A stretch of DNA of 64,000 nt from Ovoidimarina sp963698645 (GTDB lineage Bacteria; Pseudomonadota; Alphaproteobacteria; Rhodobacterales; Rhodobacteraceae), in contig CAVORP010000001.1 of assembly GCA_963698645.1 (NCBI GenBank), positions 642,083 to 706,082 on the forward strand. The letters run 5' to 3'. The notes below the pieces were generated by a model, which saw nothing but the letters and a program-made list of their open reading frames with translations, was not told the origin of the DNA and ran no database searches. The position numbers and the translations under genes were made by a program. Of the stretch, positions 1-9,228 are shown in pieces (position 1 is the stretch's first letter; every line of letters starts with the position of its first letter).

Positions 1-1555
1 ATTCCGCCAAAGATCGGGATGTTGTCGGTATGCCCGTCCACCCGCAGGATCCAGTCAAGCTCCGCCGGAATGTCCTCGGCCACATCGCGCAGGATGCCCG
101 CCACTTCCCCGATCTGCGCACGGCCCGCGGGCGCAAGGTCGGCCGAGCCAAGATCGAAAAGAACCTCGGACGAGAAGACGAAGCGGTCGCCAACGATCTG
201 CACGCCCTCGCGATTGCCCAAGAGATCGCGCAACTGCCCGAAGAATTCCGACCGGTAGCGTTCAAGGTCCTTCGCTTCGGCCTCCAGAAGCCGCGCCCGC
301 TCGGCCTCGAGATCGGCCCGGCGGCGCTCTTCGGCGGCCACCTGCGCCAGCGCCGTGTTCAGCTGCGTGCCCAGCGCGTTGATCTGAACCTGCGCCGCCG
401 CATCCCGCGCCGTCGCATCGTCCAGCAGCGCCTGAAGCGATCCAAGCTGCGTCGCGCAGCGCCGCGATCTGTTCGTTCAGAACCGCGACCTGACGCAGGC
501 TCTCGGCGGATTTCGCCTCTTCCGCTGCAACGCCTCATTGGCCGACGCCAGAAGAAGCGCGTTCCGCTCGGCCTCGGTCAGCCCCTCCTCGGCAAGGGCT
601 CTCGGCCTCGACCTGTGCCGCCAGTGCCGCCGCCAGACGCGCCCGCAACTCGGCATCGTCTTCCATCAAGGCCGCGATCTCGTCGGATTGCGCGGTGCTG
701 GCCGCAAGCGCTTCCGCCAGTCGAGCAGACAGGTCCTCCTCCGCCGCCTTCGCCGCCGCCAGAAGCGTCAGCGTATCCTCCGCCTCGCGCCGCCGCTCCT
801 CGAGCGCCAGGGTCATGGCCGTCAACTCGGCATTCGAATTCTCAAGCCGCTCGCGCAGCGCTTCGGCGGCGGCAGCATCGGCCAACCGCGCGGCCTCGGC
901 CTCGCTCAGTTCGGTTTCAAGCCCCGCGTTCTGTGACCGGAGATCCGCCGTCAGCGCCTCAAGCGCCTCACGCCGGGCAGCGGCCAGACGAGCCGCTTCT
1001 GCCGCCGCGTCGATCTCGTCCCGCGCCTGCGCCAACGCAAGGTTCAATGCCTCCTGCTCACCGATCAGCCGAGTCTGCGCATCTTCGAGCGCGGCAACCT
1101 CCGCGCTCAGCCGCTCACCCACGGCCAGTGCATCGTCCCGCTGCGACAGAAGCGAGGCCACCTGCGCCTCGAAATCCGTGATCCGCGCCGCCCGCGCCTC
1201 CAGTTCGTCCTCCTGACTGGCGATCTGCCCGGTCAGCGTGGCGATCAGCGTCGACTGGGTCGCGATCTCCCCCCGCGCCGCATCAAGGCTCGCGGTCAGC
1301 GATGCCTCGCTTTCCTCAAGATTGGCCACCCGCTGTCTGCTCCAGACCCAGCGCCTGCGCCAGCGAGGTGATCTCCGACGCCAGTTCGTCCAGCTCGCTT
1401 TCCTGTCCCGAAATCGTTTCCTGCAGCACGTATTGCAGGATCATGAAGATCGTCAGCACGAACATCAGAACCAGCAACAGCGCCGTCATCGCATCGACGA
1501 AGCCGGGCCAGATCGAGGCGGACATCCGCGACGTGGACCGGCGTGTCATCGCCAT
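1..1555 (-). CDS. OmpA-domain peptidoglycan-binding protein with long coiled coil, 3' end outside window, frameshifted
   Basis: Cell-envelope protein partnered with the ExbB-like channel encoded 3 bases upstream. An N-terminal segment with one transmembrane helix (about residues 20-40, ending VLQETISGQE) is followed by a very long Ala/Glu/Arg-rich coiled coil. Near the window edge comes the start of an OmpA/MotB-type domain (SSEVLFDLGSADLAPAG, then VDGHTDNIPIFGG). The family normally anchors a proton-channel complex to peptidoglycan. The frame must be changed near 1340, 592, 527 and 448; the pieces join smoothly, so these look like sequence errors. The C-terminus lies beyond position 1. The role as channel partner is inferred from domain order and gene pairing. 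Confidence 0.8.
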
Positions 1556-1558
1556 CGG

Positions 1559-2746
1559 TCAGCGCCCGCCACGGCCCAGCGCCTCGACCGCGCGGGTCAG
1601 GTTCTGGATATCGGCGCGCAGGTCATCCAGCATCTCCTGCCGCCCGCTCGCCATCTCTTCGAGGATCCGCAGCAATTGCACATCCATGGATCGCAGCCGC
1701 ATCCGCGCCTCCGCATCCATCTCGCCATCGCCCTGCCCGCCCTGCGCGACCCGACTTTCAAGCGCCGCCGCCAGACGTTCCTGCCCGGACGCAAGCTTCT
1801 GAAGTGTGGTTTCGGCGGCACTCTCGCCCTCGATCCGATGCACCAGCCGCTCGACCGAATTCGCAAGCCCCGCGATCTGTCCGTCGATCAACGCCCGGCT
1901 CGCATCGGAGGATTCGTAAAGCGTCTGCAGCGCGTCCATCTGCTCGGCCATATGATCCAGAACCGTTGCGGTCACGCCCGCATCGCCGCCCAACTCTCCA
2001 TCCCCGTCGCCCGACGAAAAACCGACCCGCGTGATCGTCGACAGCCAGTCCTCGAGCTCGCGGTAGAACCGGTTCTGGCCATGGCTCGCGAAAAGCTCGA
2101 GAAGCCCCACCACCAGAGACCCGGCAAGGCCAAGCAGCGATGAGGCAAAGGCCACGCCCATACCGCCAAGCTGCGACTCGAGGCCGGAAATCAGCCGTCC
2201 GAAGACATCCACGCTGCCCTCGCCGCTGGTTGGGGCAAGCGATTTGATCGTATCGACGACAGCCGGCACAGTCGTGGCGAGACCATAGAACGTGCCCAGA
2301 AGGCCAAGGAAAATCAGAAGGTTGACGATATAGCGCGTAATATCGCGCGCCTCGTCGATCCGGGTCGCCACGGAATCAAGGATCGACCGCGTCGACCCGG
2401 TGCCAAGCTGCATCCGCGCCCCGCGCTTGCGCAACAGCGCCGCCAGAGAGGCCAGCAGGCGCGGCGCCCGCGTGAACTGGTGCCCCGGTCGTTCGACCAC
2501 GAACCCTTCGATCCAGATCACCGAACTGACCAGTTGCCATAGCTGCCAGAAACAGGCCAGCACGCCGATCACGAAGACGAGGCCGATGAACCCGTTCAGC
2601 CATGGGTTGGCCAGAAACACCGGCGCGACCCTCGGGAATGCCAGCCACGCCCCGATCCCGGTCAGGATCAGCACAAGAACCATCAGAGTAATCTGACGGA
2701 TAGGTTGGGAAAACTGCGGCTCGGCCTCGCGGTCCAGTCGGTCCAT
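1559..2746 (-). CDS. MotA/TolQ/ExbB-family proton channel protein
   Basis: Intact 395-residue inner-membrane protein of the biopolymer-transport (ExbB/TolQ/MotA) superfamily, which uses proton flow to energise partners in the envelope. Four hydrophobic segments are visible near residues 17-37, 52-74, 138-163 and 193-217. The third begins with the conserved LLIFLGLLGTFYGL stretch and the fourth with GMGVAFASSLLGLAGS, both typical of the family's channel region. A long hydrophilic C-terminal tail with helical repeats follows. The next gene, 3 bases downstream, encodes an OmpA-domain coiled-coil protein, so the two probably form one operon and one complex. The exact energised process cannot be told from sequence. 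Confidence 0.85.
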   Translation of the reverse strand: MDRLDREAEPQFSQPIRQITLMVLVLILTGIGAWLAFPRVAPVFLANPWLNGFIGLVFVIGVLACFWQLWQLVSSVIWIEGFVVERPGHQFTRAPRLLASLAALLRKRGARMQLGTGSTRSILDSVATRIDEARDITRYIVNLLIFLGLLGTFYGLATTVPAVVDTIKSLAPTSGEGSVDVFGRLISGLESQLGGMGVAFASSLLGLAGSLVVGLLELFASHGQNRFYRELEDWLSTITRVGFSSGDGDGELGGDAGVTATVLDHMAEQMDALQTLYESSDASRALIDGQIAGLANSVERLVHRIEGESAAETTLQKLASGQERLAAALESRVAQGGQGDGEMDAEARMRLRSMDVQLLRILEEMASGRQEMLDDLRADIQNLTRAVEALGRGGR

Positions 2747-2827
2747 TTCGACCCTGTTATCACGCTTGTTATCGTTGAAAACACACTAGAGGCAGCGTCG
2801 CCGCCTGCCAACACGCAAATTCGCGAC

Positions 2828-3367
2828 CTAGCCCTTGAGTGCGGCGACGCGCCGGGCAAGCCAACTCAGTTCCTCGTCGGCAATGCCCAGTGCGGCCAGA
2901 TGACCTGCAGTATTGTACAGATACTCGTCATTGGGTCCACGCCCCCCGGTCGAGCGGGCGATCACCCGCGCCTGCTCCTCCAGACCCAGACCGCCGCAAT
3001 ACTGCACATGATTGCGATCCACGACATAGGCCACCGACCGGACTTCCCGCCCGTCCTCAAGCCGCAAGGTCACGATCCGTTCGAGATAGGCGGATGACAC
3101 AAGCTCGCGTTCGCGCAGATAGGTCATGGTCTCGTCGGCCTGCTCCGGTGCCACCCGAAAGGCCAGCCCCTCACAACCCGCGCCCGGATGTTCGTCCAAA
3201 GCCAGAACAAGTCCCGGTTCCTCGGGCGTCCCGCGATGATGGATCGACCACATGCAGAAGGTGCGCGCGTAATCCTTGAGCCGCGCCAACCGCCGTTCCA
3301 CGGGATCGAACCCCGGGTTCCACATAAGCGAGCCATAGCCGAATATCCAAAGATCATCCTGCGCCAT
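2828..3367 (-). CDS. ChaC-like gamma-glutamylcyclotransferase
   Basis: 179-residue cytoplasmic enzyme of the ChaC family, which cleaves the gamma-glutamyl group of glutathione to 5-oxoproline and Cys-Gly. The substrate-binding motif YGSLMWNPGF lies at residues 10-19, and the conserved acidic region with the presumed catalytic Glu is in YLRERELVSSAY around residue 85. Length matches bacterial ChaC proteins. The gene is divergent from the DUF2125 gene, with 63 bases between the two starts. It is intact. Substrate preference is inferred from family membership. Confidence 0.88.
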   Translation of the reverse strand: MAQDDLWIFGYGSLMWNPGFDPVERRLARLKDYARTFCMWSIHHRGTPEEPGLVLALDEHPGAGCEGLAFRVAPEQADETMTYLRERELVSSAYLERIVTLRLEDGREVRSVAYVVDRNHVQYCGGLGLEEQARVIARSTGGRGPNDEYLYNTAGHLAALGIADEELSWLARRVAALKG

Positions 3368-3430
3368 CTGTCTGGTCCTTCCCTGCCGCCCCCTGTAAAC
3401 ACCGGCGAGCGTTCGTGTGAAAGGGCCGAG

Positions 3431-4431
3431 ATGCGGAAACTCGTGGGTCTCGTCGTTGTCGCTGGCCTGATCTGGTCAGGGCTTTGGGTCGCCGCAAGCC
3501 AGGCGATCGAACGCGGGCTGTCATCATGGCTGTCGGACCGCGCGGCCGAAGGCTGGCAAGCCGAAACCAGCGCCATCGGAGTCTCGGGCTACCCCGGCAC
3601 CATGGCGGTGCGGCTCGAGGGTCTGGCGCTCGCCGACCCCGATACCGGCCTGGCGTGGATCGCGCCCGAATTCCGCTTTTCCGCCCCCGCCCATGCGCCG
3701 ACCCGCGTCACGGCGATCTGGCCGGGGCAACAAACCATCGCGACGCCACTTGAACGGATCGAGATCTCCTCGAAGACTATGGAGGCCGGCCTCGGTCTTG
3801 ACGGCGGGTTGTCCCTTACCCTCGACACCTCGGACATGGCGCTGCGCGACATCCGTCTGACCAGCACAAGACGCTGGACCGCGGGGCTCGATGCCGGGAC
3901 CCTCACCACCCGCCGCCTGTCCGACAGGCCGCTGGCGCATGACATCCGCTTCGCCGCCACCGGCGTGACACCCTCGCAGGCTGCGCTACGCCGCTTCGAT
4001 CCGGCCGGGCTTCTGCCCGACACGATCACCGCGCTCGAACTGAATGGCGTGGCCGAATTCGACGCCCCTTGGGACAAGCGCGCGGTCGAAGATCGCCGCC
4101 CCCAGATCACCGCGCTAGACCTTGAGAAGCTGCGGGCGGAATGGGGCACCATGGTGCTCGAGGCCGCGGAGATCTGACTGTCGATCCCGATGGCATCCCC
4201 ACCGGACGGGTCGATATCCGCGCGGTGAACTGGCGCGAGATGCTGGAAGTGCTGAGTGGCGCCGACCTCGTCCCCATGAGCATTCTGCCCACGATCGAGC
4301 GGGGGCTCGAAATCCTTGCGGGCCTCTCCGGCAACCCCAACACGATCGACGCGGCACTGGGCTTTCAGAACGGTTTCATGTCGCTTGGCCCCGTCCCGCT
4401 GGGCCCGGCGCCCCGGCTGGTGATCCGCTGA
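3431..4431 (+). CDS. DUF2125 domain-containing protein, frameshifted
   Basis: Envelope protein of unknown function of a family common in alphaproteobacteria. The ATG at 3431 gives an N-terminal signal-anchor helix (MRKLVGLVVVAGLIWSGLWV). The body has the family's repeated beta-rich pattern (SGYPGTMAVRLEGLALADP, ITALELNGVAEFDAPWDKR). The frame shifts near 4170: the upstream frame ends just after LEAAE, and the continuation DLTVDPDGIPTGRVDIRAVN lies in another frame and finishes at 4431. Total length of about 333 residues fits the family. It is convergent with the extensin-like gene, directly abutting it. Confidence 0.8.
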
Positions 4432-5043
4432 TCAGCGGCAGTAGGGACCACTGCGATAGTCGGCAATATCGAAATGGAAATGGTCCTGATGGAACCGGTC
4501 CGATTCCGGGCCAAGAACCGTTCCGAACGGGCCACAGCCACTGCTATGCATCCGACGCAGCATCTTGCGATCCGCCGCGCTCCCGCGCCAGCCCTCCAGA
4601 ACCGTCACCTTCGTCCCGTCCGCCAGCGTGAAAGCGGACAGGTCGATTGCGTTACCCTTGGCATGTTCCGAAAGACGCGCACCCCGCTGGCTGTTCCGGC
4701 TGCGGCAGGAATAATCGGCCGCAACCCGCATTTCCACCAATCCGCCGCCGCGCCGCCCGACCGCTGGCAGCGCACCCTCCCGCACCCAGCGATCCAGCGC
4801 CCGGGCAGTGTCGCAGCGCATCAGGGCCGGGCGGCTCAGTTGCACTCCGGCCACCCGCGTCACCGCGATCGGGTCGGCGATCCCGCAAGCTCCGGGTCCT
4901 TCGACCGCGGGGCGGCTTTGGGCCACCAGCCCCGGAACCTGACACATACCCATTGCGTCCCGTGACGCATCCCCACCGCCAAACGCGCCACAGCCCGAGA
5001 CCAGCGCAAGGATCAATCCGGCCATGCCCGTCATGCGTTTCAT
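4432..5043 (-). CDS. Extensin-like C-terminal domain lipoprotein
   Basis: 203-residue predicted lipoprotein: MKRMTGMAGLILALVSGC gives a lipobox ending at Cys18. The C-terminal half is the extensin-like domain, related in fold to D-Ala-D-Ala carboxypeptidases. It carries the metal-site signatures SEHAKGNAIDLSAF and FHQDHFHFDIADY and several paired cysteines, so a periplasmic peptidoglycan-related hydrolase role is plausible but unproven. The start at 5043 was chosen because it overlaps the stop of the upstream dehydrogenase gene (ATGA), and it gives the signal peptide. Third gene of a hisC-tyrC-lipoprotein operon. Confidence 0.85.
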   Translation of the reverse strand: MKRMTGMAGLILALVSGCGAFGGGDASRDAMGMCQVPGLVAQSRPAVEGPGACGIADPIAVTRVAGVQLSRPALMRCDTARALDRWVREGALPAVGRRGGGLVEMRVAADYSCRSRNSQRGARLSEHAKGNAIDLSAFTLADGTKVTVLEGWRGSAADRKMLRRMHSSGCGPFGTVLGPESDRFHQDHFHFDIADYRSGPYCR

Positions 5044-5960
5044 GTCTTGGGTCCTCCGCGTCCGAAATCTGGGGCATCGGTATCCTGACCCGCCTCGATG
5101 ATACTGCGCCGGATCGCGCGCGTCCGGGTGAAATAGGCATGAAGATGCGCGCCATCGCCGGTACGGATCGCACGCTGCAACGCGAAAAGCTCTTCGGTGA
5201 AGCGCCCCAGAATCTCCAGCGTCGCGTCCTTGTTGCTCAGAAACACGTCCCGCCACATGGTGGGATCCGACGCCGCGATACGGGTGAAATCCCGGAACCC
5301 CGCTGCGGAATACTTGATCACTTCGCTATCCGTCACCCGGCGCAGGTCATCGGCCACGCCCACCATCGTATAGGCGATCAGGTGCGGCGCGTGGCTGGTC
5401 ACCGCGAGCACAAGATCATGGTGATCGGGGTCCATCGTATCGACATTGGCACCCATCGCCTCCCAAAGACCGCGCAACCGGGCAAAGGTTTCGGACGGCG
5501 TTCCCTCCGGCGGCGACAGAATGCACCAGCGGTTGCGAAAAAGCTCGGCAAAGCCCGATCGCGGCCCCGAATGCTCGGTTCCCGCCAAAGGGTGTCCGGG
5601 AATAAAGACGATACCTTCGGGCATATGCGGCGTGATGGCATCCACCACGGCCCGCTTGACCGAGCCCACGTCGGTGACCGTCGTGCCGGGGGCAAGGTGC
5701 GGCGCGATTTCGCGCGCGATCTCCCCCATGGCCCCGACGGGCGTCGCCAGCACCACAAGATCCGCCCCGGCGACGGCCTCGACCGCCGTCTCGACAATCC
5801 TGTCGCAAAGGCCGATGTCCTCGGCGATGGCGCGGGTCTCGGGCGACCGCGCCGTGCCGACGATCTCGCCCGCAAGTCCGCCTGCACGCATGGCATGCGC
5901 CATCGACGACGCGATATGGCCCAATCCGATCAGCGCGACGCGCTCATAGATCTGTGTCAT
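5040..5960 (-). CDS. tyrC: Prephenate/arogenate dehydrogenase family protein
   Basis: 306-residue NAD(P)-dependent enzyme of tyrosine synthesis, oxidatively decarboxylating prephenate or arogenate. The Rossmann motif is at the N-terminus (VALIGLGHIASSMAHAM). The family's signatures VTDVGSVKRAVVDAI, IPGHPLAGTEHSGP and LVLAVTSHAPHLIAYTM contain the conserved catalytic His and substrate-binding residues. Intact and of usual length. Its start codon overlaps the hisC stop and its stop overlaps the next start, so the three genes are translationally coupled. Whether prephenate or arogenate is preferred cannot be read from the sequence. Confidence 0.9.
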   Translation of the reverse strand: MTQIYERVALIGLGHIASSMAHAMRAGGLAGEIVGTARSPETRAIAEDIGLCDRIVETAVEAVAGADLVVLATPVGAMGEIAREIAPHLAPGTTVTDVGSVKRAVVDAITPHMPEGIVFIPGHPLAGTEHSGPRSGFAELFRNRWCILSPPEGTPSETFARLRGLWEAMGANVDTMDPDHHDLVLAVTSHAPHLIAYTMVGVADDLRRVTDSEVIKYSAAGFRDFTRIAASDPTMWRDVFLSNKDATLEILGRFTEELFALQRAIRTGDGAHLHAYFTRTRAIRRSIIEAGQDTDAPDFGRGGPKT

Positions 5961-7047
5961 GCGATTGCCCCGCGAAATGCGCCGATCACCTGCGTCACCA
6001 GCCGGCAGGATGGCTCATCGCCCACCGTGATCCGCAAGGCCGCCGGAAACTTGTAGCCCGCCACCTTGCGCACAAGAATACCCTCCGACCTCAGCCGTGC
6101 CTCCGTCGCCTCGGCCTCCGCCTGATCGGCAAAGCGGGCAAGGATGAAATTCGTGTGGCTTTCATCCGACGGCACACCCATCGTCGCAAGATCGGCCCGC
6201 AACATCTCGCGCAGCCGCGCATTCTCGGCCAGACAGAAAGCCACATGCGCGCGGTCGCGGATCGCCGCCTCTGCCGTCACAAGCTGCGTTCCCGAAAGGT
6301 TGAACGGCCCCCGGACGCGGTTCAGGACATCGATCACATGCGTCGGCCCATAGCCCCAGCCGACCCGCAACCCACCCAAGCCGTAAAGCTTCGAAAAGGT
6401 GCGGGTCATGACGACGTTCTCGCGCGCCTCGATCAGCGCGGCACCGCCGTCATAGCCCTCGGCGAATTCGGCATAGGCCCCGTCCAGCACCAAAAGGACA
6501 TGCCGCGGCAGACCATCGGCCAGACGCGCGATTTCATCGAGCGACACCATCGTTCCGGTCGGATTGCCCGGGGTTCGTCAGCAGGACAAGCCGCGTGCGC
6601 TCGCCCGCCGCCGCAAGGATCGCATCCACGTCCACAACCCGGTTCCGCTCGGCCACTTCCACCGGGGTCGCGCCTGCCGCAAGCACCAGAACGCGGTAAA
6701 GCGAGAAACCCGTGCTCGGTATGGATCACCTCGTCGCCCGGCCCGGCATAGGCCTGACAGAGAAAGGTCAGCACCTCATCCGATCCCGCGCCACAGATGA
6801 TCCGCTCCGGGTCAAGCCCCTCGACCTCGCCAATAGCCGCGCGCAGCGCCGCATGATCCGAGGACGGATAGCGATGCAAGGTTTCCGCAGAGGCAACCAA
6901 TGCCGCCTTCGCAGCCGGCGACGGCCCGAACGGGTTCTCGTTCGACGACAGCTTGATCACCCGGGACATGCCCGGAATCTGGCTCGCTCCGCCCTGATAC
7001 AGCTTGATATCCAGAATACCGGGCTGCGGTTTTATGAATTCGGTCAT
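5957..7047 (-). CDS. hisC: Histidinol-phosphate aminotransferase, frameshifted
   Basis: PLP-dependent fold-type I aminotransferase converting imidazole acetol phosphate to histidinol phosphate; homologues beside tyrC may also act on aromatic keto acids. The start at 7047 (MTEFIKPQPGILDIKLY) matches the family's N-terminus. Other signatures are SSNENPFGPSP, CGAGSDEVLTFLCQAY and the PLP-lysine motif TFSKLYGLGGLRVGW. Two frame changes, near 6715 (after HTEHGF) and near 6565 (before the segment starting MVSLDEIARLADG), are needed to keep the protein whole at about 362 residues. First gene of the hisC-tyrC-extensin operon. Confidence 0.87.
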
Positions 7048-7227
7048 GGGTTTGGCCTTCAGAAAAGCCCGCCCCGTCATACTGCCAAAGCCCCGGGCAT
7101 TCCAGTAGCAGTTTGCCCGGCAGCCTGCGGACCCTCCCCATCGGCGACGATCGCGCTAAATTCCAATCAGGTCGGCGATTTCCGGCCATCCAGCCTCGCG
7201 CTGATCATGATTTTGGGAGGAACCATA

Positions 7228-7672
7228 ATGAAACTTCGTCACGTTCTCTGCACGGCAATTCTCGCCATGGGCCTGACCCCGGCCCACTGCACAACAGACC
7301 CCCGCACCGGAAAATGCCCGGGTCTACATCATCGCTCCGGAAAACGGCGCCACTGTCACGTCGCCGGTCACGATCAATTTCGGGCTCAGCGGTATGGGCG
7401 TCGCGCCTGCCGGTACCGAAAAGGAAAATACGGGCCATCACCATCTTCTGCTCGACCGCCCGCCATTGGGCGAGGGCGAATTCGGTGCCGAAGAGCTCGG
7501 GCTTGCCTTGCCCAATGATGACAACCACCGCCATTTCGGTGGCGGCCAGACCGAGGTCACGCTGGACCTTCCCGCTGGCACCCATACCCTGCAACTGGTG
7601 ATGGGCGATGCCGGACACGTCCCCCATGACCCGCCGGTCGTCTCCGAGATCGTCACCATCACGGTGGAGTGA
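7228..7672 (+). CDS. DUF4399 domain-containing secreted protein, frameshifted
   Basis: Small periplasmic protein of the DUF4399 family, function unknown. The ATG at 7228 follows a GGGAGG ribosome-binding site and gives a signal peptide (MKLRHVLCTAILAMGLTPA). After a frame change near 7290 the mature part begins ARVYIIAPENGATVTSPVTI and contains GHHHLLLD, PNDDNHRHFGGG and the repeated-His pattern typical of the family. It ends EIVTITVE. About 147 residues once corrected. The His clusters suggest metal binding, but this is an inference. It appears to be a single-gene unit. Confidence 0.82.
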
Positions 7673-7725
7673 CACCGCCCGCCACGGCACTTGCCTCACA
7701 GGCGGGAGCCGTGGCACCTTCGGCC

Positions 7726-8344
7726 ATGCCCACGGATACCAGTCTTTCTGACCGCTACGACTCAGCCTCCGGCCTCTGGGCCGACAAGATGCGTATTCTG
7801 GGATACTACGACGGGTATCTGGGCTTCTTGTCCCACTGGCCCGGACGGGCCGCCACTCCCGCCACGCTTCTCGATGTCGGTGCCGGTACCGGCGCGATGG
7901 CGGAGGCCTGGATTGCGGTGCATGGCGCCCCGCCCACTGTCACGCTGCTCGATCCCTCCGCTTCGATGCTGAACCGCGCTGCAGGCGGCTCTCAAGCGGC
8001 GCGGCGTCGCGCCCCGGCTCGAGATATCTGGGCTGGAAGACACATCGCTCTCCGCCCATGACGTCGTTCTGGCGGCCCATGTGATCGAGCATTTTCCGGA
8101 TCCGGCAGAGGCGCTGGCACGTATCGCCGCCCTCACCGCCCCCGGCGGACAACTCTGGCTGGTTGTCTCGAAACCCCATTGGTGCAACGCGATCATCTGG
8201 TTGCAATGGCGCCACCGAACCTACCGCCCCGCCCGCGTGCAAGAGCTTCTGGAGGCTGCGGGCTTCGTGCTCGAAGACACCTATGCCTTCCCCGCTGGCC
8301 CGCCCTCGCGCACCAGCACCGGCTATCTGGCGCGCAGGCTCTAG
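7726..8344 (+). CDS. Class I SAM-dependent methyltransferase, frameshifted
   Basis: Roughly 205-residue Rossmann-fold methyltransferase. SAM-binding motif I is TLLDVGAGTGAMAEAW (residues 46-61) and the acidic motif II is VTLLDPSASML. The frame shifts near 7983. The continuation then reads LEISGLEDTSLSAHDVVLAA and HVIEHFPDPAEALARI, where the post-motif HxxEH is typical of small-molecule or lipid methyltransferases. The substrate cannot be named. It is convergent with rpsD, with a shared hairpin terminator between them. Confidence 0.8.
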
Positions 8345-8360
8345 GCCGCACAACGAACAA

Positions 8361-8390
8361 AGGCCGCACCCGATGGCGCGGCCCTTCGTT
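8361..8390. terminator. Bidirectional hairpin terminator between methyltransferase gene and rpsD
   Basis: A GGCCGC/GCGGCC stem (8362-8367 with 8378-8383) lies between two convergent genes. On the minus strand the stem is followed by TTTGTTCG, a weak U-run suited to terminating rpsD. On the plus strand it is followed by CTTCGTT. Confidence 0.55.
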
Positions 8391-8407
8391 CCGGTCAGAC
8401 CGGAAGA

Positions 8408-9029
8408 TCAGTTCTTGGCGTAATATTCGACGACGAGGTTCGGTTCCATCACCACCGGATAGGGCACATCGCCCAGCGACGGCGTACGCACGAAAGTGGC
8501 GACCATCTTCGAATGGTCGACTTCCATGTAGTCGGGCACATCGCGCTCGGCGAGACCGGCGGCTTCCAGCACGATCGCAAGCTGCTTCGACTTGTCGCGC
8601 ACTTCGATCACGTCACCCTCTTTCACGCGGTAGGAGGGGATGTTGACCCTGCGACCGTTCACCTTGACATGGCCGTGGTTCACGAACTGGCGGGCGGCGA
8701 ACATCGTGGGCACGAACTTCGCGCGATAGACGACGGCATCCAGACGACGCTCCAAGCAGACCGATCAGGTTCTCGCCGGTATCGCCCTTCACACGGGCCG
8801 CTTCCGCATAGATGCGCTTGAACTGCTTTTCCGTCAGGTCGCCGTAATAGCCCTTGAGCTTCTGCTTGGCGCGAAGCTGAATACCGAAGTCGGACAGCTT
8901 GCCCTTGCGTCGCTGGCCGTGCTGGCCGGGGCCGTATTCGCGACGGTTTACGGGGGATTTCGGACGACCCCAGATGTTTTCGCCCATCCGGCGGTCAATT
9001 TTGTACTTGGCAGACGTGCGTTTGGTCAC
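8408..9029 (-). CDS. rpsD: 30S ribosomal protein S4, frameshifted
   Basis: Primary 16S rRNA-binding protein that nucleates small-subunit assembly. The N-terminus MTKRTSAKYKIDRRMGENIW and the region YGPGQHGQRRKGKLSDFG are characteristic of the alphaproteobacterial protein. The S4 RNA-binding domain follows (FVNHGHVKVNGRRVNIPSYR). A single extra base near 8752, where LLERRLDAVVYR should be continuous, splits the frame. S4 is normally essential and single-copy, so this is best explained as a sequence error, and it is the strongest clue that the many other frameshifts here are errors too. Corrected length is about 206 residues, normal for the family. Confidence 0.95.
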
Positions 9030-9050
9030 GACTGATCTCCTTCTCTGGGC

Positions 9051-9066
9051 GCGCCCCGCGGGGCGC
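9051..9066 (-). promoter_or_regulatory. 16-bp perfect palindrome in the rpsD leader
   Basis: GCGCCCCGCGGGGCGC reads the same on both strands and ends 21 bases before the rpsD start. In RNA it would fold into a small GC hairpin just ahead of the ribosome-binding site. A role in S4 autoregulation or transcription is possible but not shown. Confidence 0.35.
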
Positions 9067-9228
9067 TATGAAGGGCGTTGTCCTCTGACATGCTGACGCA
9101 TCCCGACAGGCTACCCCTTGCGGGGGCCACCAACACCAATGAAGGCGCGCTTATACGCGCGGATTTCGGGCTGTCAATGGGCGACCCGCGCCTCGTGCTG
9201 CAGGATCGCAGCCTCGGGCCGGGTCAAT

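Noticed and set aside
695..1216. Long plus-strand frames opposite the OmpA-protein gene
   Set aside because: They are Ser/Ala/Arg-rich shadows of the GC-rich coiled-coil gene on the minus strand.
4647..6056. 469-codon plus-strand frame opposite tyrC and the extensin gene
   Set aside because: The minus strand carries clear enzyme motifs here, while the plus translation is low-complexity His/Arg/Pro-rich, as expected of an antisense frame.
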